DNA from: Ancylobacter sp. TS-1
GTDB lineage: Bacteria; Pseudomonadota; Alphaproteobacteria; Rhizobiales; Xanthobacteraceae
NCBI RefSeq assembly: GCF_009223885.1
Contig: NZ_CP045144.1
Span: 310,001 to 374,000, forward strand
Length of the DNA stretch: 64,000 bases
Direction: 5' to 3'
The notes under the pieces were generated by a model. It saw nothing but the letters and a program-made list of their open reading frames with translations. It was not told where the DNA came from and did no database searches. A program made the translations under genes and the position numbers. Below are positions 21,704 to 29,391 of this stretch, piece after piece (position 1 is the stretch's first letter; the number at the start of each line of letters is the position of its first letter).

Positions 21704-22531
21704 CTAGAAATCCGTCGACAAAATCGTCTCTTTCCATTGCTCGATGTTGTCCGCGAGCGCGGCGGATTTGTTGGCGAAAATTGCGTAGGCGTCGGAGCCC
21801 GTAGCCAGCCATACGGGCGCCTCCTCAGCCCCCACCAAAGCCAGCATAAGCGCCGCGAATTTCCTGGGGTCGCCGATCTGCCGGTGATTGTTGGCATCGA
21901 GTGCCTGCCGGTGCCGGGCGGAGGCTTCGGCATAGTCCTCGATGGCAAAATCGCCATAGCGCACGGAACTACCGTCGAGAAAATCGGTGCGGAAGCGGCC
22001 GGGATAGACGCAGGTGACCTTGATGCCGAACGGCGCCACCTCGCGGGCGAGCCCTTCGGACCAACCGGACACCGCATGCTTTGCGGCGCAATAGATCGAC
22101 GAGCCTTCGAAGCCCTGCATACCCGCAATCGACGATATCGTAATAATGTGGCCCGAGCGCTGCGCCCTCATGACAGGCAGGACGGCCCGCGTGACATCGA
22201 AGACGCCGAAAACGTTGGTGGCGAACTGCCGCGATACGGTTTCCGGGGCGATCTCCTCGAAAGCGCCGAGCTGACCATAACCGGCATTGTTGACGAGAAC
22301 GTCGATCCGCCCGAACCGCGCGATCGCCGCACCGACGGCCTCGTCGACCGCCGCGCGATCGGTCACATCGAGAGGGATCGTATGGAGCCTGTCGGCAAAG
22401 CCTTCCGGGGCCTCGCCGATCTGCTGCGGGTTGCGTGCCGTGGCGATGACGTTGTCGCCAGCCTCAAGGGCAGCGAGCGCAATTTCCAGGCCGAGACCAC
22501 GATTGGCCCCGGTAATAAACCAGGTTCTCAT
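21704..22531 (-). CDS. Short-chain dehydrogenase/reductase
   Basis: A 275-residue classical SDR: cofactor loop ITGANRGLG, NNAGYG, catalytic Ser in ITISSIAGM and Tyr-x3-Lys in SIYCAAKHAVSGW, then the PG-R-TDF region after strand 6. The Arg following the glycine loop and the TARN segment favour NADP(H). It reduces or oxidises an unknown carbonyl or alcohol. Neighbours are an AraC regulator downstream and a TetR regulator upstream, typical of detoxification cassettes. Confidence 0.9.
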   Translation of the reverse strand: MRTWFITGANRGLGLEIALAALEAGDNVIATARNPQQIGEAPEGFADRLHTIPLDVTDRAAVDEAVGAAIARFGRIDVLVNNAGYGQLGAFEEIAPETVSRQFATNVFGVFDVTRAVLPVMRAQRSGHIITISSIAGMQGFEGSSIYCAAKHAVSGWSEGLAREVAPFGIKVTCVYPGRFRTDFLDGSSVRYGDFAIEDYAEASARHRQALDANNHRQIGDPRKFAALMLALVGAEEAPVWLATGSDAYAIFANKSAALADNIEQWKETILSTDF

Positions 22532-22673
22532 AGCGCGAATTCCATTGTCGATTGGGCGCCAGCGCCTGTCGCGCCAACTCCGTGCAACCTATGGCTCCAA
22601 ACGCACGGCGGCTAGAAACGGTCCTGCCTGTTTCTTGCCTGATCCTGTCGACAGGCCGCCGGAGACAGAGTCC

Positions 22674-23249
22674 TCACCTCTTCGGCGCCAGCCCGTCGAG
22701 CACGACATCCATCAGCCTTTCCGCCTGCTGGCGTCCCTCCGCATCATCAGGAGCGCGCCAGTAAAAGCCCATGAGCAGAAGCACATCGGCGGCCCGCAGG
22801 CCTTCCCGCATGCTGCCCTCGGCGACGCAGGCCCGGATCAACTCATCCAACGCAGCGATGACGGGAGCATAGGTTCCCTGGATCGCCTCCTGCGCGGCCG
22901 GGCTGTGCAGCGCATCGCCCAGCCCATGCTTCACGCGGATATAGCCAGCGAGCGCGGCAAACCACTGCCGGAGGGCGTGAACGGCCGTATTCCGCGCGAG
23001 CAGCGCCGGCACCGACGTGACCAGTTGCTCGATGTCATGGCGGTAGACGGCAAGAATGAGCGCTTCGCGGGTCGGAAAATGCCGATAGAGCGTCCCGGCA
23101 CCGACACCGGCGCGCTTGGCGATCTCGTTCAGCGACATCGCGCCCGACTCCACAAAGGCGTCGTGGGCGATTTGCAGGATGTGCTCCCGGTTCTTGAGAG
23201 CATCGGCCCTCGTCGCTGAACGAGAATGCTCTTTCACCATGCGTCCCAT
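22674..23249 (-). CDS. TetR family transcriptional repressor
   Basis: A 191-residue repressor. Residues about 15-60 form the DNA-binding domain (REHILQIAHDAFVESGAMSLNEIAKRAGVGAGTLYRHF). The C-terminal domain (ARNTAVHALRQWFAALAGYI...) is of the SACE_7040-like type seen beside oxidoreductases. The ATG at 23249 was chosen: GAGG stands four bases upstream. It is divergent from the aldo/keto reductase gene, and two near-identical palindromes lie between the two start codons, so it most likely represses both itself and that gene. Confidence 0.88.
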   Translation of the reverse strand: MGRMVKEHSRSATRADALKNREHILQIAHDAFVESGAMSLNEIAKRAGVGAGTLYRHFPTREALILAVYRHDIEQLVTSVPALLARNTAVHALRQWFAALAGYIRVKHGLGDALHSPAAQEAIQGTYAPVIAALDELIRACVAEGSMREGLRAADVLLLMGFYWRAPDDAEGRQQAERLMDVVLDGLAPKR

Positions 23250-23276
23250 TCGGCCTCGCCCAGGGCCCACTTGCAA

Positions 23277-23294
23277 AACGGAGAGTTCTCCGTT
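23277..23294. promoter_or_regulatory. TetR-type operator O1
   Basis: AACGGAGAGTTCTCCGTT: 8-bp perfect arms (AACGGAGA/TCTCCGTT) around a 2-base centre GT. It lies 28 bases upstream of the tetR start. The core CGGAGAGTTCTCC is repeated exactly in O2, 33 bases away centre to centre (about three helical turns), which suits cooperative dimer binding. Confidence 0.8.
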
Positions 23295-23309
23295 ATTTCA
23301 CTCTCACCA

Positions 23310-23327
23310 AGCGGAGAGTTCTCCACT
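23310..23327. promoter_or_regulatory. TetR-type operator O2
   Basis: AGCGGAGAGTTCTCCACT: the 13-base core CGGAGAGTTCTCC is identical to O1, with weaker outer bases. It sits 22-39 bases before the aldo/keto reductase start, where it would block that promoter. Confidence 0.75.
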
Positions 23328-23348
23328 AAGGCCACCTTAGGAGGCATC

Positions 23349-24401
23349 ATGAACTATATCAAGCTCGGCAGGACAGGCCTGGACGTTTCCCCCATTGCGA
23401 TCGGCGCCATGACCTATGGCGACCCCAAGCGCGGCCATCCCGTCTGGTCGCTTCCCGAGGAGGAGAGCCGTGGCCTGATCAAGCATGCCATCGAGCAGGG
23501 CATCAATTTCTTCGACACCGCCAACATGTATTCGCAAGGATCGAGCGAGGAGATACTTGGCCGCGCGCTGAAGGATTTCGCCAATCGCGACGGTGTCGTC
23601 ATCGCCACCAAGCTGCGTCACCCCATGCGCCTCGGCCCGAACGGCAAAGGGTTGTCGCGCAAGGCCATCATGACGGAGATCGACCACAGCCTGCGCCGTC
23701 TCGGGACCGACTATGTCGACCTCTACCAGATCCACCGCAACGATCCCGAAACCCCGCTCGAGGAAACGCTCGAAGCGCTCCACGACATCGTGAAGGCTGG
23801 AAAGGTCCGCTATCTCGGCGCGTCCTCGATGCATGCCTGGCAGTTCTCGAAAGCGCTGCACCTGCAGAAGGCGAACGGCTGGACGCGCTTCGTGTCCATG
23901 CAGGATCACTACAACCTCCTCGCCCGCGAGGAAGAGCACGAGATGTTGCCGCTGTGCCGCGACGAAGGTGTCGGCACCATCGTCTGGAGCCCGCTGGCGC
24001 GTGGCCGCCTTGCCCGTTCCTGGAGCGAGGCGAAAGCGACGGTGCGCGCCGGCAGCGACCCCTTCGCCGACATGCTCTATACCCAGCTGACGGCGGAAGG
24101 CGACGAGGCCATCGTCGATGCGGTTGGTCAGATCGCCGAAGGACGCGGTGTCTCGCGCGCGCAGATCGCGCTCGCATGGCTACGTCGCAACCCGGTTGTG
24201 GTCGCCCCTCTCGTCGGCGCCAGCCGCCCGAGCCAGATCGACGATGCGGTGGCCTCGCTTGCCATCACGCTCACCGATGACGAGGCGCGCCTTTTGGAGA
24301 CGCCCTATACGCCGAGGCACGACTTCCAGAGCCTCGCGGACGACAGGGAATTGCAGCGCATCATGGCGCAGATTCCGGGATTTCCGCAGTTGGCGGCCTG
24401 A
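23349..24401 (+). CDS. Aldo/keto reductase
   Basis: A 350-residue NADPH-dependent (alpha/beta)8 enzyme. The catalytic tetrad is visible: Asp and Tyr in NFFDTANMYSQGSSEE, Lys in VVIATKLRHP, His in DLYQIHRNDPETP. The C-terminal cofactor segment is PLVGASRPSQIDDAV. It resembles the YajO/Tas-like AKRs that reduce aldehydes and ketones. The ATG at 23349 is preceded by a textbook TAGGAGG. It is probably repressed by the divergent TetR protein through the two operators. Confidence 0.92.
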   Translation: MNYIKLGRTGLDVSPIAIGAMTYGDPKRGHPVWSLPEEESRGLIKHAIEQGINFFDTANMYSQGSSEEILGRALKDFANRDGVVIATKLRHPMRLGPNGKGLSRKAIMTEIDHSLRRLGTDYVDLYQIHRNDPETPLEETLEALHDIVKAGKVRYLGASSMHAWQFSKALHLQKANGWTRFVSMQDHYNLLAREEEHEMLPLCRDEGVGTIVWSPLARGRLARSWSEAKATVRAGSDPFADMLYTQLTAEGDEAIVDAVGQIAEGRGVSRAQIALAWLRRNPVVVAPLVGASRPSQIDDAVASLAITLTDDEARLLETPYTPRHDFQSLADDRELQRIMAQIPGFPQLAA

Positions 24402-24553
24402 AGTCACCAAGGGCCGAAGCCGTCAGCTTTACCTGCCGGCGTCGCTGGCCCGGCGCTCCGCCAAGGCGCGCACCATTCGTGTTGTCAGAAACGCGACGAA
24501 GATACGCGCCTTGGGAAGCGGATATCCCGGCGGCGGGGCGCCGGGAAGCAAGG

Positions 24554-25336
24554 TCACTTCGCCGTGGCGCCGAGCGCGGCAGCCGCCTTTTCGATGACGG
24601 CGGCGACCTGATCGGGGTGCGATTCATAGACCGAGTGGCTGGCGCCGGGCACCACGACGAAGGGGGCCTTTGCGCGCTCGTAATAGAAGCGCTCGAGATC
24701 CGGATTGATGATCTGATCATTGCCCGCGACGACGCCCCAGCTCGGCTTGGTCTTCCAGGCGGCGGCGGTCAGCGGCGTGCTGAACACGTCCTTGTAGGCG
24801 AGCACCTGCGAGCGCGCCTCGAACGTCGCCTGCGCCTTGGGCAGATCGGGCGCGAACAGCTTCGGGAACAGCGCCGGGTTCAGGTAGGTGTAGCCGTCGG
24901 CAGTCACTTCGACCGCACCCGGGGTCTTCGCCAGCACGCTCGGCATCTTCTTGCCGAGTTCGCCCTCGTCCTCGCCGACATCGGGAGCGTGGGCGGCGAC
25001 ATAGACCAGCCCGGCCACCTTCGGGTCGACCCCGGCCTGCGTGATGATCGAGCCGCCATAGGAATGGCCGACGAGAAGGGTCGGGCCGTCCTGCATGTCG
25101 ATCACGCGCCGGGCGGCGGCGACGTCGTCGGCAAAGGAGGTTTCCGGCTCCTGAACCATCGACACGTGGAAACCCTTCCGGGTCAGGAGATCGTAGACCG
25201 GCTTCCAGCCGGACGCGTCGACCCAGGCACCGTGCACCAGCACGATGTTGCGGATCGGCTCGGCCTGCGCCGCGCCGGGGGCGGCCAGGGCGAGCAGGGA
25301 GGTGAAGGCGGCGGCACGGAGCAGGAACTGGGACAT
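24554..25336 (-). CDS. Exported alpha/beta hydrolase
   Basis: A 260-residue protein with a signal peptide (MSQFLLRAAAFTSLLALAAP, cleavage near AQA). The alpha/beta-hydrolase core begins at NIVLVHGAWVDASGW (oxyanion HG), the nucleophile Ser lies in LLVGHSYGGSIIT and the catalytic His is probably in VPGASHSVYESHP. It belongs to the group of small esterase-like hydrolases often annotated EstC-like. The natural ester is unknown. It is transcribed away from the acyl-CoA dehydrogenase gene at 25612. Confidence 0.88.
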   Translation of the reverse strand: MSQFLLRAAAFTSLLALAAPGAAQAEPIRNIVLVHGAWVDASGWKPVYDLLTRKGFHVSMVQEPETSFADDVAAARRVIDMQDGPTLLVGHSYGGSIITQAGVDPKVAGLVYVAAHAPDVGEDEGELGKKMPSVLAKTPGAVEVTADGYTYLNPALFPKLFAPDLPKAQATFEARSQVLAYKDVFSTPLTAAAWKTKPSWGVVAGNDQIINPDLERFYYERAKAPFVVVPGASHSVYESHPDQVAAVIEKAAAALGATAK

Positions 25337-25611
25337 GGTTTACCCTCCGGTTTGCGGGACGCGGCCTCATTCGCTGGAGGCCTGAACTGTCGGTGGCAGC
25401 GAAACGCGGGCCTGACGGCGCGCTGATTTCCGGAGACGGACACTAGTTTCGGGGCGGGGAGAGATATTCCGCAAAGGAACCCTTCTTGCCCATCCGCTCG
25501 CTGCGGTGCCGTCGGGGAACATGGGAGGGGCGCCCATTGCCACGGCGCGGCCGGCGGATCGGGAACCCGCGCCGGGCCAAGTCCATTGTCCCTCGTTGGA
25601 AGGGGGCGACC

Positions 25612-26736
25612 ATGCTGGATACCGGGCCGGGCGAGCGCAGGCTGATCGACGCCGCCTTTCGCGACGAGATGCGCCATGTCGCGGCGCGCGCCGCCGCGCT
25701 CGACGAGGATGGCTGCTTTCCCTCGCAGGACATTGCCGGCCTCGCCGCCGCCGGGGCGCTGGCCGCGCCTTTCCGCGCCGGCGATCCCGTTGTCGACGCC
25801 GAACAACTGCCGGAAGCGCTGCGGCGGATCGGCCATGCGAGCCTGCCGCTCGGGCGACTCTTCGAGGGCCATGTCAACGCGGCGATGCTCATACGCCGCT
25901 TCGGAACGCCCGGGCAATGGGAGCGGGCCGGGCGCGAGGCGCGCGCCGGCGCGCTGTTCGGCATCTGGAACACCGAAGGCGCGGACGGCGTGCGGCTGGT
26001 GCGCCGGGGGGGCGGCCTGCGTCTGCACGGCGGCAAGACCTTCGCCTCCGGGGCCGGCCATGTCGATCGGCCGCTGATCACCGCGCGCTGCGAGGAGGGT
26101 GGGATCGTCCTCGTGCTGGCGCGTCCCGATGCGGCGCCCCGCGCCGATCTGTCCGGCTGGAAGGCGCACGGCATGCGCGCCTCGGCCACCGGCAGCTTCG
26201 ATTTCACCGATCTCGCGGTCGAGCCGGAGGACATCGTCGGCGGCCCGGGCGACTATCATCGCCAGCCCTTCTTCTCGGCCGGTGCGTGGCGCTTCTGCGC
26301 CGTGCAGCTGGGCGGCATCGAGCGGCTGGTGGACGAGGCCCGCCTGTTCCTGCGCGGGCGCGGGCGCCATGAAGACCCCCACCAGCTTGCCCGCATGGGC
26401 GAGGCGGCCACCGCCGCCGAGACCGCCCGGCTGTGGGTCGAGCGCGCCGCCCGGATCGCCGAGGCCGAGGATGTGGCGGCGAGCCCGGACGCGGCGGCCG
26501 CCGCCATCGCCTATGTGAATCTCGCGCGCGGCGCGGTGGAGCACAGCGGGCTGGAGGTGATGCAACTGGTCCAGCGTTCCATCGGCCTCGCCGCCTTCCT
26601 GCGCGATCATCCGGTCGAGCGGCTGTGCCGGGATCTGGCGACCTATCTGCGCCAGCCCGCCCCCGACCGTGCGCTTTGCGAGGGCGCCGCCCATATCCTG
26701 CGGAGCACTCAGCCGCTGGGGGAGATATGGCGATGA
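25612..26736 (+). CDS. Acyl-CoA dehydrogenase family protein
   Basis: A 374-residue flavoprotein-like protein with the helical N-domain, the middle beta domain (GKTFASGAGHVDRPLITAR; GMRASATGSFDFTDLAV) and a helical C-domain (AVEHSGLEVMQLVQRSIGL, with a variant of the R-D-x-x-x end motif: HPVERLCRDLATYLRQPAPDRALCEG). It is shorter and more diverged than fatty-acid enzymes, and the catalytic Glu cannot be placed. ATG at 25612 follows GGAAGGGGG. It overlaps the PIG-L gene by ATGA, so the product probably works with the deacetylase, methyltransferase and GT2 enzymes on a cell-surface or small-molecule product. Confidence 0.8.
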   Translation: MLDTGPGERRLIDAAFRDEMRHVAARAAALDEDGCFPSQDIAGLAAAGALAAPFRAGDPVVDAEQLPEALRRIGHASLPLGRLFEGHVNAAMLIRRFGTPGQWERAGREARAGALFGIWNTEGADGVRLVRRGGGLRLHGGKTFASGAGHVDRPLITARCEEGGIVLVLARPDAAPRADLSGWKAHGMRASATGSFDFTDLAVEPEDIVGGPGDYHRQPFFSAGAWRFCAVQLGGIERLVDEARLFLRGRGRHEDPHQLARMGEAATAAETARLWVERAARIAEAEDVAASPDAAAAAIAYVNLARGAVEHSGLEVMQLVQRSIGLAAFLRDHPVERLCRDLATYLRQPAPDRALCEGAAHILRSTQPLGEIWR

Positions 26737-27470
26737 AACCCGATGCCGGTGCGGTCCTGCGGGCCGCCGAGGAATTTCCACTGGTCCGGCCCGAGGAGTT
26801 CGTACGCCGGCGGCTCGTGGTGGTGGCGCCGCACCCCGACGATGAAAGCCTCGGCTGCGGCGGGCTCATCGCCGCCTGCCGCAGCGCGGGTCTCCCCGTG
26901 ACGATCGTCGTCGTCAGCGACGGCGCCGGGTCGCACCCGCGCTCGCGCCTGTTTCCCCCCGAGCGCCTCGCTGCCCTACGCAAAAGCGAGGCTCTGGCGG
27001 CGGCCGGCCGCCTCGGCGTGGCGGAGGGCGACGTGCATTTCCTCGGCCTGCCGGATCGCCGCGTGCCCGATACGGGACCCGAGGCGACGCAGGCGGTGGA
27101 GCGCATCGCGCATCTGGCGGCGGGGGCGGATGTCATGGCCGTCACCTGGCGCCACGATCCCCATTGCGATCACAAGGCGAGCTTCGCCCTGGCGCGCGCG
27201 GCCGCGCGGCAGGTCCCCGGCCTCGCCCTGTGGGAATACCCGATCTGGGGCTGGACGCTGCCGCCGCATGAACCGCTGGACGGCGCGCGCGCCGAGGGCG
27301 TGAGGGTGGATGTCGGCGATGCCCTGTCCGCCAAGCGCCGCGCCATCGCCGCCCATGCCTCGCAGACGACGGCACTCGTGCACGACGACCCCGCCGGCTT
27401 CCGGCTCACCCCTTCCATGCTGGCGCTTTTCGACACGCCGGCGGAAGTGTTCTTCGGTCCGGCCGCGTGA
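26733..27470 (+). CDS. PIG-L family deacetylase
   Basis: A 245-residue LmbE/PIG-L zinc hydrolase. The metal-binding motif VVAPHPDDESLGCGG is at residues about 32-46 and the third ligand is in WRHDPHCDHKASF. Such enzymes remove N-acetyl groups from sugars. The ATG at 26733 overlaps the upstream stop (ATGA); an ATG six bases earlier lies too close to the GGAG. The next gene starts with GTGA overlap, giving a three-gene coupled operon. Confidence 0.9.
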   Translation: MKPDAGAVLRAAEEFPLVRPEEFVRRRLVVVAPHPDDESLGCGGLIAACRSAGLPVTIVVVSDGAGSHPRSRLFPPERLAALRKSEALAAAGRLGVAEGDVHFLGLPDRRVPDTGPEATQAVERIAHLAAGADVMAVTWRHDPHCDHKASFALARAAARQVPGLALWEYPIWGWTLPPHEPLDGARAEGVRVDVGDALSAKRRAIAAHASQTTALVHDDPAGFRLTPSMLALFDTPAEVFFGPAA

Positions 27471-28042
27471 GCGCGAGCCTGCCGCCCGGCTATTTCGATG
27501 CGCTCTACGAAGCCTCGCCCGATCCCTGGGCGTTCGAGACCAGCGCCTATGAGCGCGCCAAATACGCAGCCACCCTCGACGCCCTGCCGGCGCCGCGCTA
27601 CCGGCGCGCGCTGGAGGTCGGCTGCTCCATCGGCGTGCTGACGCGCCAGTTGGCCGACCGCTGCGACGCGCTGGTCGCCATGGACCCGGCGCGGCGCGCG
27701 CTGGAGCGGGCCCGCGCCCGCTGCCGCGATCTGCACCATGTCCAGTTCGTCGAGGGGCAGGCGCCGGGCGACTGGCCGCCGGGGCGCTTCGATCTCGTGA
27801 TGCTGTCCGAGGTCGTCTATTATCTCGACCGCCACGACGTGACCCGCCTCGCGGCGCGGGCCGCCGCCTCGATGGAGCGCGGCGGCCATGTCGAGTTGGC
27901 GCACTGGGTGCGCGAGACGAACTATCCCCTGTCAGGCGACGAGGCGAGCGAGCATTTCATCGGCGCGCTCGGCACGTCCTTCCGCTGCCTCGCGCAGCAG
28001 CGCACCGACGACTACCGGCTGGATCTCCTCGTCGCGTGCTGA
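27467..28042 (+). CDS. NodS-like SAM-dependent methyltransferase
   Basis: A 191-residue class I methyltransferase. SAM loop ALEVGCSIGVLTRQLA, acidic strand end VAMDPARRALERAR, and motif IV FDLVMLSEVVYYLDR. The N-terminal YFDALYEASPDPWAF segment resembles NodS-type N-methyltransferases, which act on de-acetylated glucosamine; this fits the upstream deacetylase. It starts at a GTG overlapping the PIG-L stop. The 3' end overlaps the convergent GT2 gene by 111 bases. Confidence 0.88.
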   Translation: MSASLPPGYFDALYEASPDPWAFETSAYERAKYAATLDALPAPRYRRALEVGCSIGVLTRQLADRCDALVAMDPARRALERARARCRDLHHVQFVEGQAPGDWPPGRFDLVMLSEVVYYLDRHDVTRLAARAAASMERGGHVELAHWVRETNYPLSGDEASEHFIGALGTSFRCLAQQRTDDYRLDLLVAC

Positions 28043-29179
28043 GAGCCGTTCGAGGCGGGCGTGCAGCCTCATGGCGGCGGCGAGATGCGCGTCCATCCGC
28101 GCGGGTGACAGCGGCCGGTGCGCGAGAACGGGGCTGAGGGCGAGCGCCGTCGCCCACGTCTCGCCGAAGCCCCGGTCCCCGGCCTCGCGGAGCCTGCCGG
28201 CCGGCAGGCTGAGCCGACGCTCCCAGTCGCGCAGCCCGGCGCCCGCCGCCAGAGCGTCGCGCAGCCGGCGCCGCGCGAGAATGCGCCGAAGCGCCGCCGG
28301 CAGGGTCTCCGGCGCATCGCCCCGGTTGCTGTCAGGCCGGCACCAGCGTTGCAGCGTCGCCGCGCAGCCCCCGGCGGCGCGCCCGTCGAGCCGTGCCGAG
28401 GTGGTGACGACGATGTCCGGGTCGTGGCGGATCGGGATGTCGTGCCGGGCCAGCGCGGCGGCGAGGGCGCGGTCTTCACCCACGGGCACGCAGGGAAGGC
28501 CGCCGATGCGGCGATAAGCACCGAGCGTCAGCGCGAAGCTGGCGCCGGACTCGGTGCCGTGATGGGGCCAGGGGTCGTGGGGCAGGGGATCGAGCCGGGC
28601 CGTCAGCGCGAGCAGTGCCTGTTCATAGGCGACCTGTCGGCGCCGGCGCCGGCGCGCCAGCGGGGGCAGCCACGATTCCTCCAGCGCGTCGAACTCGAAC
28701 CGCCCCGCGACGGCGCCGCAATTCCCGGCGAGGCCGAGCAGGTTCCGCCGCAGCCAGTCCGGCCCGACGCGCGTATCCGCGTCGGTGGTCAGCAGGAAGG
28801 CCGGTCCCGGCCGCTCCTGCACCCACAGGCTGGCGACGTCGAGCGCCAGTCCCCGCGCATAGCCGGCATTGGCGTGGGGCGCCGGCAGGTCGACCGACAG
28901 GATCAGATGGGCGACATCCGTCGCCGCGAGACGGCGGCGGGCGCGCTCCGCCGTGGCGTCGCGGGAATTGTTGACCAGGAGAACGATGCCGAGGCCGTGC
29001 CCGTCCTCCCCGGTGGCTCCGGGGCGCTGGCCGACGAGCGCGGAGAGGCAGGCCTCGATGCGCTCCTCCTCGTCCCGCGCCGGCAGGGCGACGACCGCCC
29101 GGGGCGCACGCACTCCCGGATCCGCCGCGCGGTACAGCCGGCGGGCGAGGTCGAGGCGCGGGGCGTCGGCGATGAGCAT
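27932..29179 (-). CDS. GT2 family glycosyltransferase
   Basis: A 415-residue GT-A enzyme: VVALPARDEEERIEACLSAL at the N-terminus, LLVNNSRDATAE, then TTDADTRVGPDWLRRNL (D-x-D metal site), and GEDRALAAALARHDIPIRH as the acceptor-side E-D. A long helical tail follows. The start was placed at the ATG at 29179; ATG 29221 and 29296 are possible. It runs toward the deacetylase/methyltransferase operon and overlaps its last 111 bases in antisense. Together the four enzymes look like a small glycolipid or glycan-modifying set. Confidence 0.85.
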   Translation of the reverse strand: MLIADAPRLDLARRLYRAADPGVRAPRAVVALPARDEEERIEACLSALVGQRPGATGEDGHGLGIVLLVNNSRDATAERARRRLAATDVAHLILSVDLPAPHANAGYARGLALDVASLWVQERPGPAFLLTTDADTRVGPDWLRRNLLGLAGNCGAVAGRFEFDALEESWLPPLARRRRRRQVAYEQALLALTARLDPLPHDPWPHHGTESGASFALTLGAYRRIGGLPCVPVGEDRALAAALARHDIPIRHDPDIVVTTSARLDGRAAGGCAATLQRWCRPDSNRGDAPETLPAALRRILARRRLRDALAAGAGLRDWERRLSLPAGRLREAGDRGFGETWATALALSPVLAHRPLSPARMDAHLAAAMRLHARLERLSARDEEIQPVVVGALLREAAEGRAERADEMLARLVA

Positions 29180-29391
29180 CGGAAAGGATCCCGTGGGGCA
29201 GGCCTCGAACGCCCGACGCATGCCGCAGGTTCCGACCGGCCTTTCCCAACGGGTCGCAGCAATTTCCTGCGCCGTGCCAGCCCTCCCGCACCGCACCCAA
29301 GCGTGGAACCTCTGGCCGGTTCACGCGTTCACGCAGCTTGGATGCCTCTGCATCGGCGGCGTTTGGGCATTGGGTGGCCCGGGGGAAGTGA

